From an uncultured Planctomycetaceae bacterium (GTDB taxonomy: Bacteria; Planctomycetota; Planctomycetia; Pirellulales; Thermoguttaceae), in the NCBI GenBank assembly GCA_946408825.1, contig CAMJTU010000001.1, positions 62,001 to 126,000 on the forward strand: a DNA stretch of 64,000 bases, read 5' to 3'. Shown in pieces: positions 26,325 through 35,004 of the stretch. A program made the position numbers and the translations under genes. The first letter of the stretch is position 1, and every line of letters begins with the position of its first letter. The notes beneath the pieces were generated by a model. The model was not told the DNA's origin. It made no database searches and was given only the letters and a program-made list of their open reading frames with translations.

Positions 26325-26528
26325 CCGGAGTCCCTTCACGTATTCCGCCGCGTCGCCTTCGAACATTTTTTTGCCGCGTCCCATGAAGACGCTTAGGTCG
26401 ATCGGTTTCTTTACAGGCGCGTCGACTACCTCCGCCGTAACAATGACCTTTTGTCCTTTTTGAAGCGCAAGGTTTTCCGTCAATACAATACGTGAACCGT
26501 CGTAATATCCCTCAATTGCCGTCAGCAT
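26304..26528 (-). CDS. VapB-like antitoxin
   Basis: 74 residues. N-terminal beta segment (TAIEGYYDGSRIVLTENLAL) of the AF2212/DUF104-like antitoxin type, then KGQKVIVTAEVVD and a C-terminal toxin-binding tail with FMGRGKKMFEGDAAEYV. Family members bind a downstream PIN toxin and repress their own promoter. Here the toxin start overlaps the antitoxin's last codons, as in intact pairs, but the toxin is truncated. GGGGAGA precedes ATG. Confidence 0.75.
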   Translation of the reverse strand: MLTAIEGYYDGSRIVLTENLALQKGQKVIVTAEVVDAPVKKPIDLSVFMGRGKKMFEGDAAEYVKGLRDNDRIQ

Positions 26529-26678
26529 TAATTCGTCTCCCCAGCAAGTCTTGATTATGAACGTTTAACGCAACCAGCATACCGCGACTAAGTTGCGGCG
26601 TCAAGGAATATCTCTTTGTAATATCGAGTCGTCGACGAGGAACTTAACGTTCGTACATAAGCGGTCGGATTGCTGTTC

Positions 26679-27467
26679 CTATCTTTGCTCTTCCCGCAGT
26701 TTGTTGACCGTTTCCATAAAGATTTCGACGCGGCGCGGATCGACGGGGGCGCTCGTTTCGCCGCGCTCTTTGAACCAACTTCCGACGATGGCGCCGTCCG
26801 CGACGGCGAGGCGTTCTTCGCATGTTTCGAGCGTCATTCCCGCGCCGACGAAAAGGGGATAGTCTGCCAGCGCGTCGCGGAATTGTCGAATCTTCTCCAT
26901 GTCCGTGACGAGTCCCGTTTCCGCGCCCGTAACGACGACGGCGTCGCAACGTTCTTTGCCAAGGCGGACGTCTTCTTCGACGCTTCGACCGGACAGAATC
27001 GGCTGATACTTGAACCGAACGCCCCCCAGTAGAAAAACGGGGTATTCGGCGCGCAGCGTCGCGAGTCGGTCGGCGAACTCGGCGTCGTTTTCGGCGTCGT
27101 TTAACGTCGTCTTAACTTTTCCGCCGCGCCCGGCGCCTTGCGGCAGACGTCCGCAAACGGAGTCGATTTGAACGAACGACGCGCCGTAACGACTCGCCAG
27201 CTTCAGTCCCTTTTCCGGATCGCGAAGAAGATTGACCCCGTAAACCCGATCGGAATACTCGCGCCGGAGATAGTCAAGCGTCCATTCGACGTCTTCGACG
27301 GTTCCGTAATAATCCTCGACGAGAACCGCGTCGACGCCGCTTGCGTAAAGCTGTTGAATCTCCCATTTCGCCAGTCCGCGAACCCTTTCCGGCATGAAAC
27401 CGTAAAGGTGGATCATCGCGACGATCGGTTTATCGACGCGAAAAACGCGCGCTATTTGTTTATTCAT
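26679..27467 (-). CDS. BtpA/SgcQ-family protein
   Basis: 262 residues, TIM-barrel fold. BtpA was described as needed for photosystem I stability in cyanobacteria; in non-photosynthetic bacteria (SgcQ) the role is unclear. Visible family segments: KPIVAMIHLYGF at the start, ASGVDAVLVEDYYG, VYGVNLLRDPEKGLKLASRYGASFVQID, DAVVVTGAETGLVTD, and the phosphate-binding-like VGAGMTLETCEERLAVADGA ending VGSWFKE. It follows the UGSC-type gene by 41 bases on the same strand, so the two may form an operon. Confidence 0.88.
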   Translation of the reverse strand: MNKQIARVFRVDKPIVAMIHLYGFMPERVRGLAKWEIQQLYASGVDAVLVEDYYGTVEDVEWTLDYLRREYSDRVYGVNLLRDPEKGLKLASRYGASFVQIDSVCGRLPQGAGRGGKVKTTLNDAENDAEFADRLATLRAEYPVFLLGGVRFKYQPILSGRSVEEDVRLGKERCDAVVVTGAETGLVTDMEKIRQFRDALADYPLFVGAGMTLETCEERLAVADGAIVGSWFKERGETSAPVDPRRVEIFMETVNKLREEQR

Positions 27468-27508
27468 AGGGGACCTTTTTTACCTTCCTTGGACGCGATT
27501 CGTCGGCG

Positions 27509-30193
27509 TTATCTTAGCTGCTCGGCGGCTTGATAGCGAATTTCGACGAGTCGCCGATCTCTTTTTGTGAAAGTCAACGTTCGCCATGTTCCGTCGGCAT
27601 TCTGGGTTCCGACCTTTGCGGTCGCGCCGACCGGCGCGCCGGGGTTGAGCGCGACGGCGTCCCCGTCGAGCGTAAGGAATCGAGACGCGGCGCCTTGCGC
27701 GAGGGTGGGCGCGTCGCCAAGCGCTAATCGGAAATTGACGAGTCGCGCCGAGACGACGAGCGTCGCGCCGTCGGGCGTCGTTTGTCCTTCGCGTTTGTTT
27801 CGCCTTGTTACGACGGCGACGACGACGTCTAAGGCGTCCAGCTTATCTTCGGGGAGTCGAAAGACGGCGTTACGGTTGCGCTGTCCGCCGGTCGCGGGGC
27901 GCAGGACGATCGAGACGACGCGCCCGTCGCGAACGGTCAGGGAACTGCCGGGCTGCAAGTTGGCGAGGAGTTCGGCGAAGGAATCGGTCGTTTCGAGAAT
28001 TTCAGGCGCGTCGGCGCCGTAAGACCATGCGGACGCGGCGCCGTCTCCGTCGTGATAGAGAAGTCCGGAGTCGGTCACGAAGTCGGTCGAGCGCGCGAGG
28101 CGATATTCGCCGTCCGCTAAATTTTCGGGCGCGACGATAACGCCGGGCGCGTCGTCGGCGGTTGACTTTGTATTCTCCTGAAGCGAAGCGGCGACGGCGT
28201 TTTTCTCTTGCGACTCCAGAAAGAATCGTTCGAGCGGCTCGTAGCCGAGGGGCGCGACGAGTTCGTTCCAGTTCTCCGGGAGCCTGACGTCGAAGGACGC
28301 GCAGCCGCCGCCGGGGAGCGTGAGGAACTTGTTGCGCGCGGCGTCCCCCGCGACGAGAATCGCGGTCTGCCCTTTAATCATCGTCGCGATCGTTTCGATC
28401 TGGTCTCGATCCGTCGCGCCTCGGAGCCATTCGGGCGTTTTCGTCAACGCGACGCGCTCCTTCGGGTCGCGGCGCAGTTTCTGACGGTACTCGTCGAAGG
28501 AATAGCGATCCGTTTGCGAACTTCCCGTATTCGCCCAGTAGTTGGCGTAGGCGCGCATCGACAGCGGGCGTCGCGCCGTTTCGATCAGCGCGTCTTCGAG
28601 CGTTTCCTTGTCGCGATATTCCTTCGCGAGCGCCGTCGCGACCGGCTCCGTGACGATAATCGTTCGGGGAACCTGTGGATTTGTGTTTCCCAGCCCGTTC
28701 TGTTGCTTCTCCGTGACGTCGAAGGCGATTAGCTCCATGATTCGCCGGGGATCGTCGGTTGCGGGCGTGACGTTGTTCCCCCACGCGAGCGCGGACGCCG
28801 CCGTGACGACGTTGTCGTTGATTCTCCGTCCGCGTTCGACGTGATAGGGCGTCCAGCCCGCGCGCAGGCACGCTTCTTCGTCTTCCGCGAAAACAAAGGG
28901 CGTCAGATACCCGAAGGTGCCCATGCGGTTTTCTTTGACGTAATATCCGCCGAGGTTGAGCATGGCGAGTTCGAGGAATCGTCCGAGCGCCTTGTTCTTT
29001 GACTCGCTAATCATCCCCTGACCGCAGTCGACCCCAAGCTGTCGCGCGAGGGGGCCGTTGAGCCACGCGTAGGGCGTCCATCCGTGCGTGCTGGCGAGCG
29101 GACGGCGCCATTCGCCGTCGCCCAGCGCCTGCGTCAGCGCGACGCAGACCGGCGTCAGTTCTTTCGGAACGCCCGCCATCACCGCGTTGACGACCGCCGT
29201 ATAGACGGAGCATTCCCGATAGCCGGGCGCGTAAATCCCTAGAATATCGGACGGATCGCAGGGCGTAAAACGCAGATATTCCCGCACGAGCGCGTCGGTC
29301 GGCGGGACGATCGGCAGCCCGTCCGTCTGACGGTTCGCGAGGAAGAATTCCTGAACCTCGTCGTAAGTTCCCGTAAAAACGACGTCGTTGAAAGGGCGTC
29401 TTCCCGACGCGGCGTATTCGTCGATTTCCGCCTGGTCGACGGGACGCGTGAGCGCGTCTTTGATCTGAGGCCACAGCGTTTCCCGCGTGTTGCGCCGCAG
29501 TTCCTCTTCCGAGTGCGACGCGAACGCGCCGGGGTATTCCGCCGTTCTCAGCGCGGGAACGCCGCGATTGACGCCGGTGGAGCGAATCTGCGCGATAAAC
29601 GTCGGCGCGCCGATCGCGACGGCGGGAATTCCGACATATTCCGCCGCGATTGCGGAGCCGGATTCTTTGACCGTGCAGAGTCCGCACCCGCAATTCCCGG
29701 AAACGACCGCGTCGATCCCGAGTTCCTTCAACCTGCTTTGAAACGCCTTCGTCTGCGCCGTCTGCCCGAAGACCGAATAGGGCCCGCCGACCCCGACGTC
29801 TTGGAGCATATAGACCTTGGCCGTCGGAAACTCTTCTTCGATGAGGCGCTTCAATTCGTCGTGCGTCGTCGCCGCCATGAAACTGCCGCCCGTGAGCGCG
29901 ATTCTTTTGCCCGCCAACGAGTCGAGACGCGGCGCCTGCTCGATCGGTTCGACCGCGTTGAATCCAACGGGAGAAACGACCGCGTAAACGGGCTGGTTCT
30001 GATCGTTCACGACGGGAAGGGGACATTCGCCGTCTTCGCATTGCGCAAGGGCGTTCAGAAAGGAGGCGCCTGCCGCAGGAGGCGCCGACTCGTCCTGAAG
30101 TTGTTGCGCCGCGCCGATTTTTACGGAGAAAAAAGAGACAAGAAGAAGCATAATAATCGTTAGTCGAGCAAGGCAAACGGTTTTCATCTTCAA
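27509..30193 (-). CDS. Secreted UGSC-like fusion protein of unknown function
   Basis: 894 residues. Signal peptide (LTIIMLLLVSFFSVKIGAAQ). Residues ~90-260 resemble the UGSC domain: GKRIALTGGSFMAATTHDEL, GGPYSVFGQTAQ, then a Cys motif NCGCGLCT (C168, C170, C173) where the family has U/C-G-S-C, then GIPAVAIGAPTF. Residues ~285-600 form a second conserved-looking domain that starts with TDGLPIVPPTDALV and has CDPSDILG and NPQVPRTIIVT; I recall such proteins as separate neighbours of UGSC genes, so this seems a fusion. The final ~250 residues look like a beta-rich planctomycete extension (LTFTKRDRRLVEIRYQA). Redox or metal chemistry on a periplasmic substrate is a guess. Confidence 0.7.
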   Translation of the reverse strand: MKMKTVCLARLTIIMLLLVSFFSVKIGAAQQLQDESAPPAAGASFLNALAQCEDGECPLPVVNDQNQPVYAVVSPVGFNAVEPIEQAPRLDSLAGKRIALTGGSFMAATTHDELKRLIEEEFPTAKVYMLQDVGVGGPYSVFGQTAQTKAFQSRLKELGIDAVVSGNCGCGLCTVKESGSAIAAEYVGIPAVAIGAPTFIAQIRSTGVNRGVPALRTAEYPGAFASHSEEELRRNTRETLWPQIKDALTRPVDQAEIDEYAASGRRPFNDVVFTGTYDEVQEFFLANRQTDGLPIVPPTDALVREYLRFTPCDPSDILGIYAPGYRECSVYTAVVNAVMAGVPKELTPVCVALTQALGDGEWRRPLASTHGWTPYAWLNGPLARQLGVDCGQGMISESKNKALGRFLELAMLNLGGYYVKENRMGTFGYLTPFVFAEDEEACLRAGWTPYHVERGRRINDNVVTAASALAWGNNVTPATDDPRRIMELIAFDVTEKQQNGLGNTNPQVPRTIIVTEPVATALAKEYRDKETLEDALIETARRPLSMRAYANYWANTGSSQTDRYSFDEYRQKLRRDPKERVALTKTPEWLRGATDRDQIETIATMIKGQTAILVAGDAARNKFLTLPGGGCASFDVRLPENWNELVAPLGYEPLERFFLESQEKNAVAASLQENTKSTADDAPGVIVAPENLADGEYRLARSTDFVTDSGLLYHDGDGAASAWSYGADAPEILETTDSFAELLANLQPGSSLTVRDGRVVSIVLRPATGGQRNRNAVFRLPEDKLDALDVVVAVVTRRNKREGQTTPDGATLVVSARLVNFRLALGDAPTLAQGAASRFLTLDGDAVALNPGAPVGATAKVGTQNADGTWRTLTFTKRDRRLVEIRYQAAEQLR

Positions 30194-30345
30194 CGACTCC
30201 AGCGTGGACGTAGACGAAAAAAAGATGAAGCCGCAGGTTGCGACTCCATCTCCAATTATAGATTTTAAAAAAATGGGGACAAGAATTTAGACCGTTTGAT
30301 TTATTAGGCTCGCATTAAATATGCAATTGCAATATGGACAGATTC

Positions 30346-31443
30346 TTAGAAGAGTTTCTTTAACAGATTGTAGATTTCTAGCCCGTCAGAATATTTTTTA
30401 GTGAGCGCGCTATGCAAAGCTTGTTTTGCGTTTTCTTTGCCATAGATTTCTACCGCCATTTTTGTGATTTCAGCTGTTGCCTCAGGACTTACTTTTGCTT
30501 TAGAAAGAATTTGAGTAACGGAGTTTTTAAGCGCTTTCTCCTTTGATTGAGTACGCGGAGCTCTATACGGAGGGACTAGCTTTTCTGGTTGAGACTGGGA
30601 ATTTGAGAGAGTCGTTGAAATGTTTTCAAGAGCTGTTTCTAGCGTTTGAAGGATTTTTTCATTTTTAGGAAATGCTCCCTTTAACTTGTTAAGGACAGTT
30701 TCAAGAAAATTAGCTTTATTACGGTTCTTGCAAACGATAGAAGCTACCTTACCTGCGGTTTCGCCTGAATATCCGGCTTTGACGACCGCTTTCACGATCA
30801 AATTACTTAATTCGGTGTTATTCAATTCCGTTTTAGATGGCAAAACAACCGATGCAATTGGTTTTTGGGGGGATCCTTCTTTCTTAGGAACGGTTGGCTC
30901 AGGCACGGTAATTTCGGTCGATTTTTTCGCCGTCGTCGAACAACCTTGACGTTTAACATCGACTTTCCCGCGCATCTTCCAGTATTTTACGATATTGTCG
31001 TAATCCGTGTCGTTACTCAGAACGACGTATTGACAAGTCTCGCCGTAAACCCCGACAAGGTATCCTAAATAAGAGACAAGATGCATATCGACGCTTTGAG
31101 ATTTGACGGGAACCTCGTGAATTTCAAACGAGTTGGGATCGTTTTTCTGAATTTCTAAAATTTTTGCAAACGTTGAGGTTGGGATTTTAGGCGCGTTTTC
31201 CGTCGAAAAAACACAAATACGTTCAGTTTTAGGATCAAACTTCTCTACGACGTCGAGACCTTGAAGCTTTATGTTCTCAAAGTCGATAAGATAAAATAAT
31301 TTGACGGCTTGAGTTGCGGTTTTAGGAGAAAACGGTTCCTTGTTTTCTACGTCGATTTTGGTAGAACCGTCCGTGAGAGGTTTTTCGGGAGTTTTTTCTC
31401 CAATTTCAGCGATATTTAAAAACGAGTGAAGTCGGGTGAACAT
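30346..31443 (-). CDS. PIN/NYN-like nuclease-fold protein
   Basis: 365 residues. Residues ~55-175 have the NYN/PIN-like layout: strand plus acidic residues KLFYLIDFENIKL, then VSYLGYLVGV and VVLSNDTDYDNIVKYWK, which places Asp residues at the usual metal positions. Such domains are often RNases or RNA-binding. The remainder is Lys/Ser-rich linker and helical repeats (NLIVKAVVKAGYSGETAGKV, ILSKAKVSPEATAEITKMAV) seen twice, suggesting an internal duplication. Base composition is AT-richer than neighbours, consistent with transfer. CTGGAGAAC before ATG 31443 sets the start. A decayed piece of a related gene lies just upstream. Confidence 0.78.
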   Translation of the reverse strand: MFTRLHSFLNIAEIGEKTPEKPLTDGSTKIDVENKEPFSPKTATQAVKLFYLIDFENIKLQGLDVVEKFDPKTERICVFSTENAPKIPTSTFAKILEIQKNDPNSFEIHEVPVKSQSVDMHLVSYLGYLVGVYGETCQYVVLSNDTDYDNIVKYWKMRGKVDVKRQGCSTTAKKSTEITVPEPTVPKKEGSPQKPIASVVLPSKTELNNTELSNLIVKAVVKAGYSGETAGKVASIVCKNRNKANFLETVLNKLKGAFPKNEKILQTLETALENISTTLSNSQSQPEKLVPPYRAPRTQSKEKALKNSVTQILSKAKVSPEATAEITKMAVEIYGKENAKQALHSALTKKYSDGLEIYNLLKKLF

Positions 31444-31511
31444 TATGTTCTCCAGCGAAGCGATCTGTTGTAGTGTCAAGCGAAGACGTTTAGACTCTAT
31501 CGAGGGAGATC

Positions 31512-31625
31512 AGGCGTTGCCGATTACGGTCGGAATATTAGGTGCGTTTTGTATCGAAAAACGACACGTGCATTTTGTTTCAAAATCGCTCTTTTCAATG
31601 CGGATTGACGCCTCGAGACTTTGAC
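31512..31625 (-). pseudogene. Fragment of a second PIN/NYN-like gene
   Basis: The minus-strand translation SLEASIRIEKSDFETKCTC then RFSIQNAPNIPT aligns with GLDVVEKFDPKTERICVFST then ENAPKIPT of the intact neighbour. The flanks show no further match and the frame stops soon after, so this is a leftover of a partial duplication. Confidence 0.5.
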
Positions 31626-31739
31626 TTGCCGCAAACGTCGTCCCAAACGGACTCATTATGTCAAAAAACTTTGGCGTGACAATATGAGAATGTTCGCGCC
31701 GCTTCTTTTTTTACTTTGTCTTGCGGTTAAGTTTAGAGT

Positions 31740-32588
31740 CTATTGTTTTTCCGGCTGTAACGGGCCGTAGAAATACGAGGCGGTCGCGCCGCCGTCGGCG
31801 AGGAAGGTGGAGCCGGTGACGAAGGCGCCGGCGTCGCTTAGGAGGAGTTCGGCGATATTGGCCATTTCGTCGGCGGTTCCCGGGCGACCTGCGGGGCATT
31901 TCGCGAACATATTGCGGTAGAAATCGCCGCGCGGTCCGTTGAACTCGTCGATTGCCAACGGCGTGACGATGATTCCCGGCGCGATATCGTTGATTCTCGC
32001 GCCGCGTTCGCCCCAGCGGACGCATTCGTACATGACGCGTTTCTCGTTGGCGCGCTTTGCCAACTGATACGCGTGGAGCGTGTCTCTGATATTTTCAGGC
32101 TGTAGGAAATCGAGTCCGAGCAGTTCTTCCGTCGGCGTCGTCGCGAGCGCGCGATCCTGTTCCGGCGTGAGCTGCGGCATTCGCCAGCCCGATTGACTCG
32201 AGATCGTTACGCCCGCGCCCCCCTTCGCAATTACTTTGCCTACCTCTTCCAAAAGAACCGCCGTCCCGTAAAGATCGACCTTCAAAACCGCTTCGATCGG
32301 CGCCTGAGACGGCGAGACGCCCGCGCCGTTAACCAGATACTTCAATTCGCCATATTCGAGCGCTTTCGTTATGATTGCCTTAATTGAATCCCTAGACGCG
32401 AGATCCATCTCGAACGGCTCGACGTCGTAACCTGCCGCCGTCATGATACTCGCGATCGTTTTGGCGTTTTCTATCTTCTTGTCGCCAAGCACGATCTTTT
32501 TACCAAAACCGGTTCGACGCGCGATTGCCATACTGATTTGCCCCGCGCCTGTTACGAGCATTACGTCTTTTTTCATCGCAATTTCCAT
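31740..32588 (-). CDS. Short-chain dehydrogenase/reductase
   Basis: 282 residues. NAD(P)-binding TGxxxGxG variant VTGAGQISMAIARR, NxAG motif VNGAGVSPSQAP, active-site Ser in TISSQSGWRMP, and the Tyr/Lys pair HAYQLAKRANEKRV, then NDIAPGIIVTPLA and the C-terminal GTADEMANIAELLLSD...GSTFLADGG of classical SDRs. Substrate unknown; a sugar or polyol is possible. It follows the ferredoxin-type aldo/keto reductase gene by 17 bases on the same strand, so both probably serve one pathway. Confidence 0.9.
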   Translation of the reverse strand: MEIAMKKDVMLVTGAGQISMAIARRTGFGKKIVLGDKKIENAKTIASIMTAAGYDVEPFEMDLASRDSIKAIITKALEYGELKYLVNGAGVSPSQAPIEAVLKVDLYGTAVLLEEVGKVIAKGGAGVTISSQSGWRMPQLTPEQDRALATTPTEELLGLDFLQPENIRDTLHAYQLAKRANEKRVMYECVRWGERGARINDIAPGIIVTPLAIDEFNGPRGDFYRNMFAKCPAGRPGTADEMANIAELLLSDAGAFVTGSTFLADGGATASYFYGPLQPEKQ

Positions 32589-32605
32589 AAGTTGTCAAAC
32601 GTTCG

Positions 32606-33739
32606 TTACGCGCCAAAAGTCTTCGCGACCTTTTGCAGGTATTTTCTGATTTCGAGATGTTGCGGGCAAACTTTCTCGCACATTCCGCACTTAATGCATT
32701 CGGACGCTTTTCCGTGTCCGTCGCCTGTTATGACGGCGTCGTAGTAATGTTTCGCGTTCCAGCCTTTGAGCGTGTTGTGCGTGTTGAGCGCCGAGAAGAC
32801 GTCGGGAATGCGTATCCCTTTAGGACAATGATTCTCTTCGACGCAGTATCGGCACGCGGTGCAGGGGATGAGATTCATGCCGCTGAAGACGTCGCAGACG
32901 TCGCGAATCGCCTGCGTTTCGCGTTCAGAAAGGGGCTTGAAATCCTTCATGGTCGCGACGTTGTCGCGCACTTGCGCCATGTCGCTCATACCCGAGAGAA
33001 CCATCGCGATCTGCGGGAAACTTGCGGCGAATCGAATCGCGTAACTCGCGGGACTGCCGCCGTCGAGGTCGTTGAGAATCTTCGCCGCGCGTGCAGGAAG
33101 ATTGACGAGCGAACCGCCCTTGACGGGCTCCATGACGAGGACGGGTTTGCCGTGTTTTTCACAGACTTCGTAAACCTTGCGACTCTCGACGGACGCGCTC
33201 TCGTAATCAAGGTAGTTGAACTGAATCTGGACGATTTCAATTTCCGGATGTTCCGTCAGAATCATGTCGAGCGTTTCCGCTTTGTCGTGGAACGAAATCC
33301 CGAAATGGCGGATCAACCCTTCTTCCTTGAGTTTACAAGCCGTTTCATAGGCTTTGCAACGTTTGAATTTTGGGTAGTTGTTCTTATCCTGCGCGTGCAT
33401 CAGGTAGAAGTTGAAATAATCGACCTTGCACCAGCCGAGTTGACGCTCAAAGAAGGGTCGGATATCGTCTTGGCTGTTAAAGTACGGCTCCGTCAGCTTG
33501 TTCGTCAGGAGAAACCGATCGCGGGCGATTCGCGACGCGAGACATTCGCCGATCGCGAGCTCCGACGCGCCGCCGAGATACCCGTGCGCCGTGTCGAAAT
33601 AGTTGAAGCCCGCGTCGAGAAAGGCGTCGATCATTTGCGTAAACTGTTCCGCGTCGACTTTGGCGCTCTTCATTGGTAGGCGCATACAGCCGAATCCGAA
33701 AACGCCCTTCATCTCCGGAAAGAATTTATTGGCAAGCAT
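32606..33739 (-). CDS. Aldo/keto reductase with C-terminal 4Fe-4S domain
   Basis: 377 residues. The TIM-barrel aldo/keto reductase part has FGFGCMRLPM, NYFDTAHGYLGG with the catalytic Asp/Tyr, LLTNKLTEPYF with the Lys, and FYLMHAQDKN with the His. The C-terminus adds a ferredoxin-like domain with CTACRYCVEENHCPKG and CIKCGMCEKVCPQHL, enough Cys for two 4Fe-4S clusters. This variant is frequent in anaerobes and likely takes or gives electrons through ferredoxin. ATG 33739 with AGGAGA upstream is used; the longer frame to 33796 lacks a ribosome site. Confidence 0.92.
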   Translation of the reverse strand: MLANKFFPEMKGVFGFGCMRLPMKSAKVDAEQFTQMIDAFLDAGFNYFDTAHGYLGGASELAIGECLASRIARDRFLLTNKLTEPYFNSQDDIRPFFERQLGWCKVDYFNFYLMHAQDKNNYPKFKRCKAYETACKLKEEGLIRHFGISFHDKAETLDMILTEHPEIEIVQIQFNYLDYESASVESRKVYEVCEKHGKPVLVMEPVKGGSLVNLPARAAKILNDLDGGSPASYAIRFAASFPQIAMVLSGMSDMAQVRDNVATMKDFKPLSERETQAIRDVCDVFSGMNLIPCTACRYCVEENHCPKGIRIPDVFSALNTHNTLKGWNAKHYYDAVITGDGHGKASECIKCGMCEKVCPQHLEIRKYLQKVAKTFGA

Positions 33740-34015
33740 TGCAAGTCTCCTGATGTAAAACGCGGTCGAAACGCGCAAGATCGCGTCGGTCTTCAACGAC
33801 GTCAGACCTCGACGTTCGACGCATTGTATCAGAAAGGGACGGCGTTTGACAAGAGGCGAGGGCGTTCCTTACGTCGTTTACGGCGATCTAAAATGATCTT
33901 GCGTCGTCAGGGTAAAAAGTTCACAATCGACGGGGAACTTGGCGCGCGGACGCGTCTTTGTTTCTCTAGCATACCGTTAAACCGCAATCATTTTGATCGT
34001 TAAAGGAACCGTTCA

Positions 34016-34978
34016 ATGACGAAGCAGAATTCAGCCGAGGCGCTTGCGCCGTGGGAAGAGACGACCGACGCGTCAGCGGCCGTCGCGACGCAGCTCGAGG
34101 GTTCCGTCGGTCTCTCCGAGTTCGACGACTTCGGCGAGCCCGATCCCTACGACGGTCCAATTCCTCCCGAAAAGGAACCGCTTATCGACGAGATCGCGTC
34201 GGAGTACGTCGGGTTCTGGAATCTGCTGGTGAGCAAGACGAACTGGGAGAAGGGCAAGGTGATTCACTCGTGGCGAGAAAAGCTTCGCGAAGCGAAATTG
34301 CCGCGCCGCGTCTATTCCGACGACGCGATTGCGACGCGCATCGGAAACGTCTCGCCGCAGCACGTCGGGCGTCTTCGCCGCGTCTACGAGCGGTTCGGTT
34401 CCGAGCCGACGCTTCCCGGACTCTACTGGAGCCACTACCAAGCGGCGCTCGACTGGGAGGACGCCGACGAATGGCTGAAAAAAGCGTCCGACGAGAAGCT
34501 TTCCGTCGCGCAAACGCGCGTCGCGCGCTGGGAAAAGATGGGCGCGAAGCTTCAGAGCAAGCCGAGAGAAGAGGATATCGTCTCCGCCGAACCTGACGAA
34601 GACGTCAACCCGTTCAACGATTCGAACGCCGACGGTTTTGTCGCCGTGAACGAAACGCAAACGACTCTGGAAGACGCGGAAAAAGAGAAGTCGAAAAAGC
34701 CAAAGAAGCAGAAGAAGAGCGAAAACCCGCTGGGAGAGTACGCGGGAGAGGTCGAGCCGTGGGAAAGTTCCGAGAACGACTTTACAACGACCGAGGTTCT
34801 CGACGCGATTTCAAAGCTCGAACCGCTTCCCACCGAACTTGCGGACGCTTTCGAAAGCTTTAAATGCGCGATTCTTTCCCAGAAGGTTATGGAATGGCAC
34901 GACGTCACTCCTCTTTTGGTCGCTCAATACCTCAGCGAACTTAAACGCCTTCTCGTCGCCAAAGAAAAAATCGATTGA
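34016..34978 (+). CDS. Planctomycete-type hypothetical protein
   Basis: 320 residues. The conserved core (residues ~45-190) begins FWNLLVSKTNWEKGKVIHSW and includes RRVYSDDAIATRIGNVSPQH, RLRRVYERFG, LYWSHYQAALDWEDADEWLKKA and SVAQTRVARWE, a mostly helical domain I recall as common in Pirellulales with no known role. The arrangement SDDAIATRIGNVSPQHVGRL could be a helix-turn-helix. A Lys/Glu-rich linker (EKSKKPKKQKK) leads to a helical C-terminus. AAAGGA precedes ATG. The lipoprotein gene starts 26 bases downstream. Confidence 0.75.
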   Translation: MTKQNSAEALAPWEETTDASAAVATQLEGSVGLSEFDDFGEPDPYDGPIPPEKEPLIDEIASEYVGFWNLLVSKTNWEKGKVIHSWREKLREAKLPRRVYSDDAIATRIGNVSPQHVGRLRRVYERFGSEPTLPGLYWSHYQAALDWEDADEWLKKASDEKLSVAQTRVARWEKMGAKLQSKPREEDIVSAEPDEDVNPFNDSNADGFVAVNETQTTLEDAEKEKSKKPKKQKKSENPLGEYAGEVEPWESSENDFTTTEVLDAISKLEPLPTELADAFESFKCAILSQKVMEWHDVTPLLVAQYLSELKRLLVAKEKID

Positions 34979-35004
34979 GATAGAATCCTGCCGCGTCGCC
35001 GTCA

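Noticed and set aside
32633..33679. 348-residue plus-strand open frame over the aldo/keto reductase
   Set aside because: Antisense shadow; opposite strand has clear Fe-S and reductase motifs.
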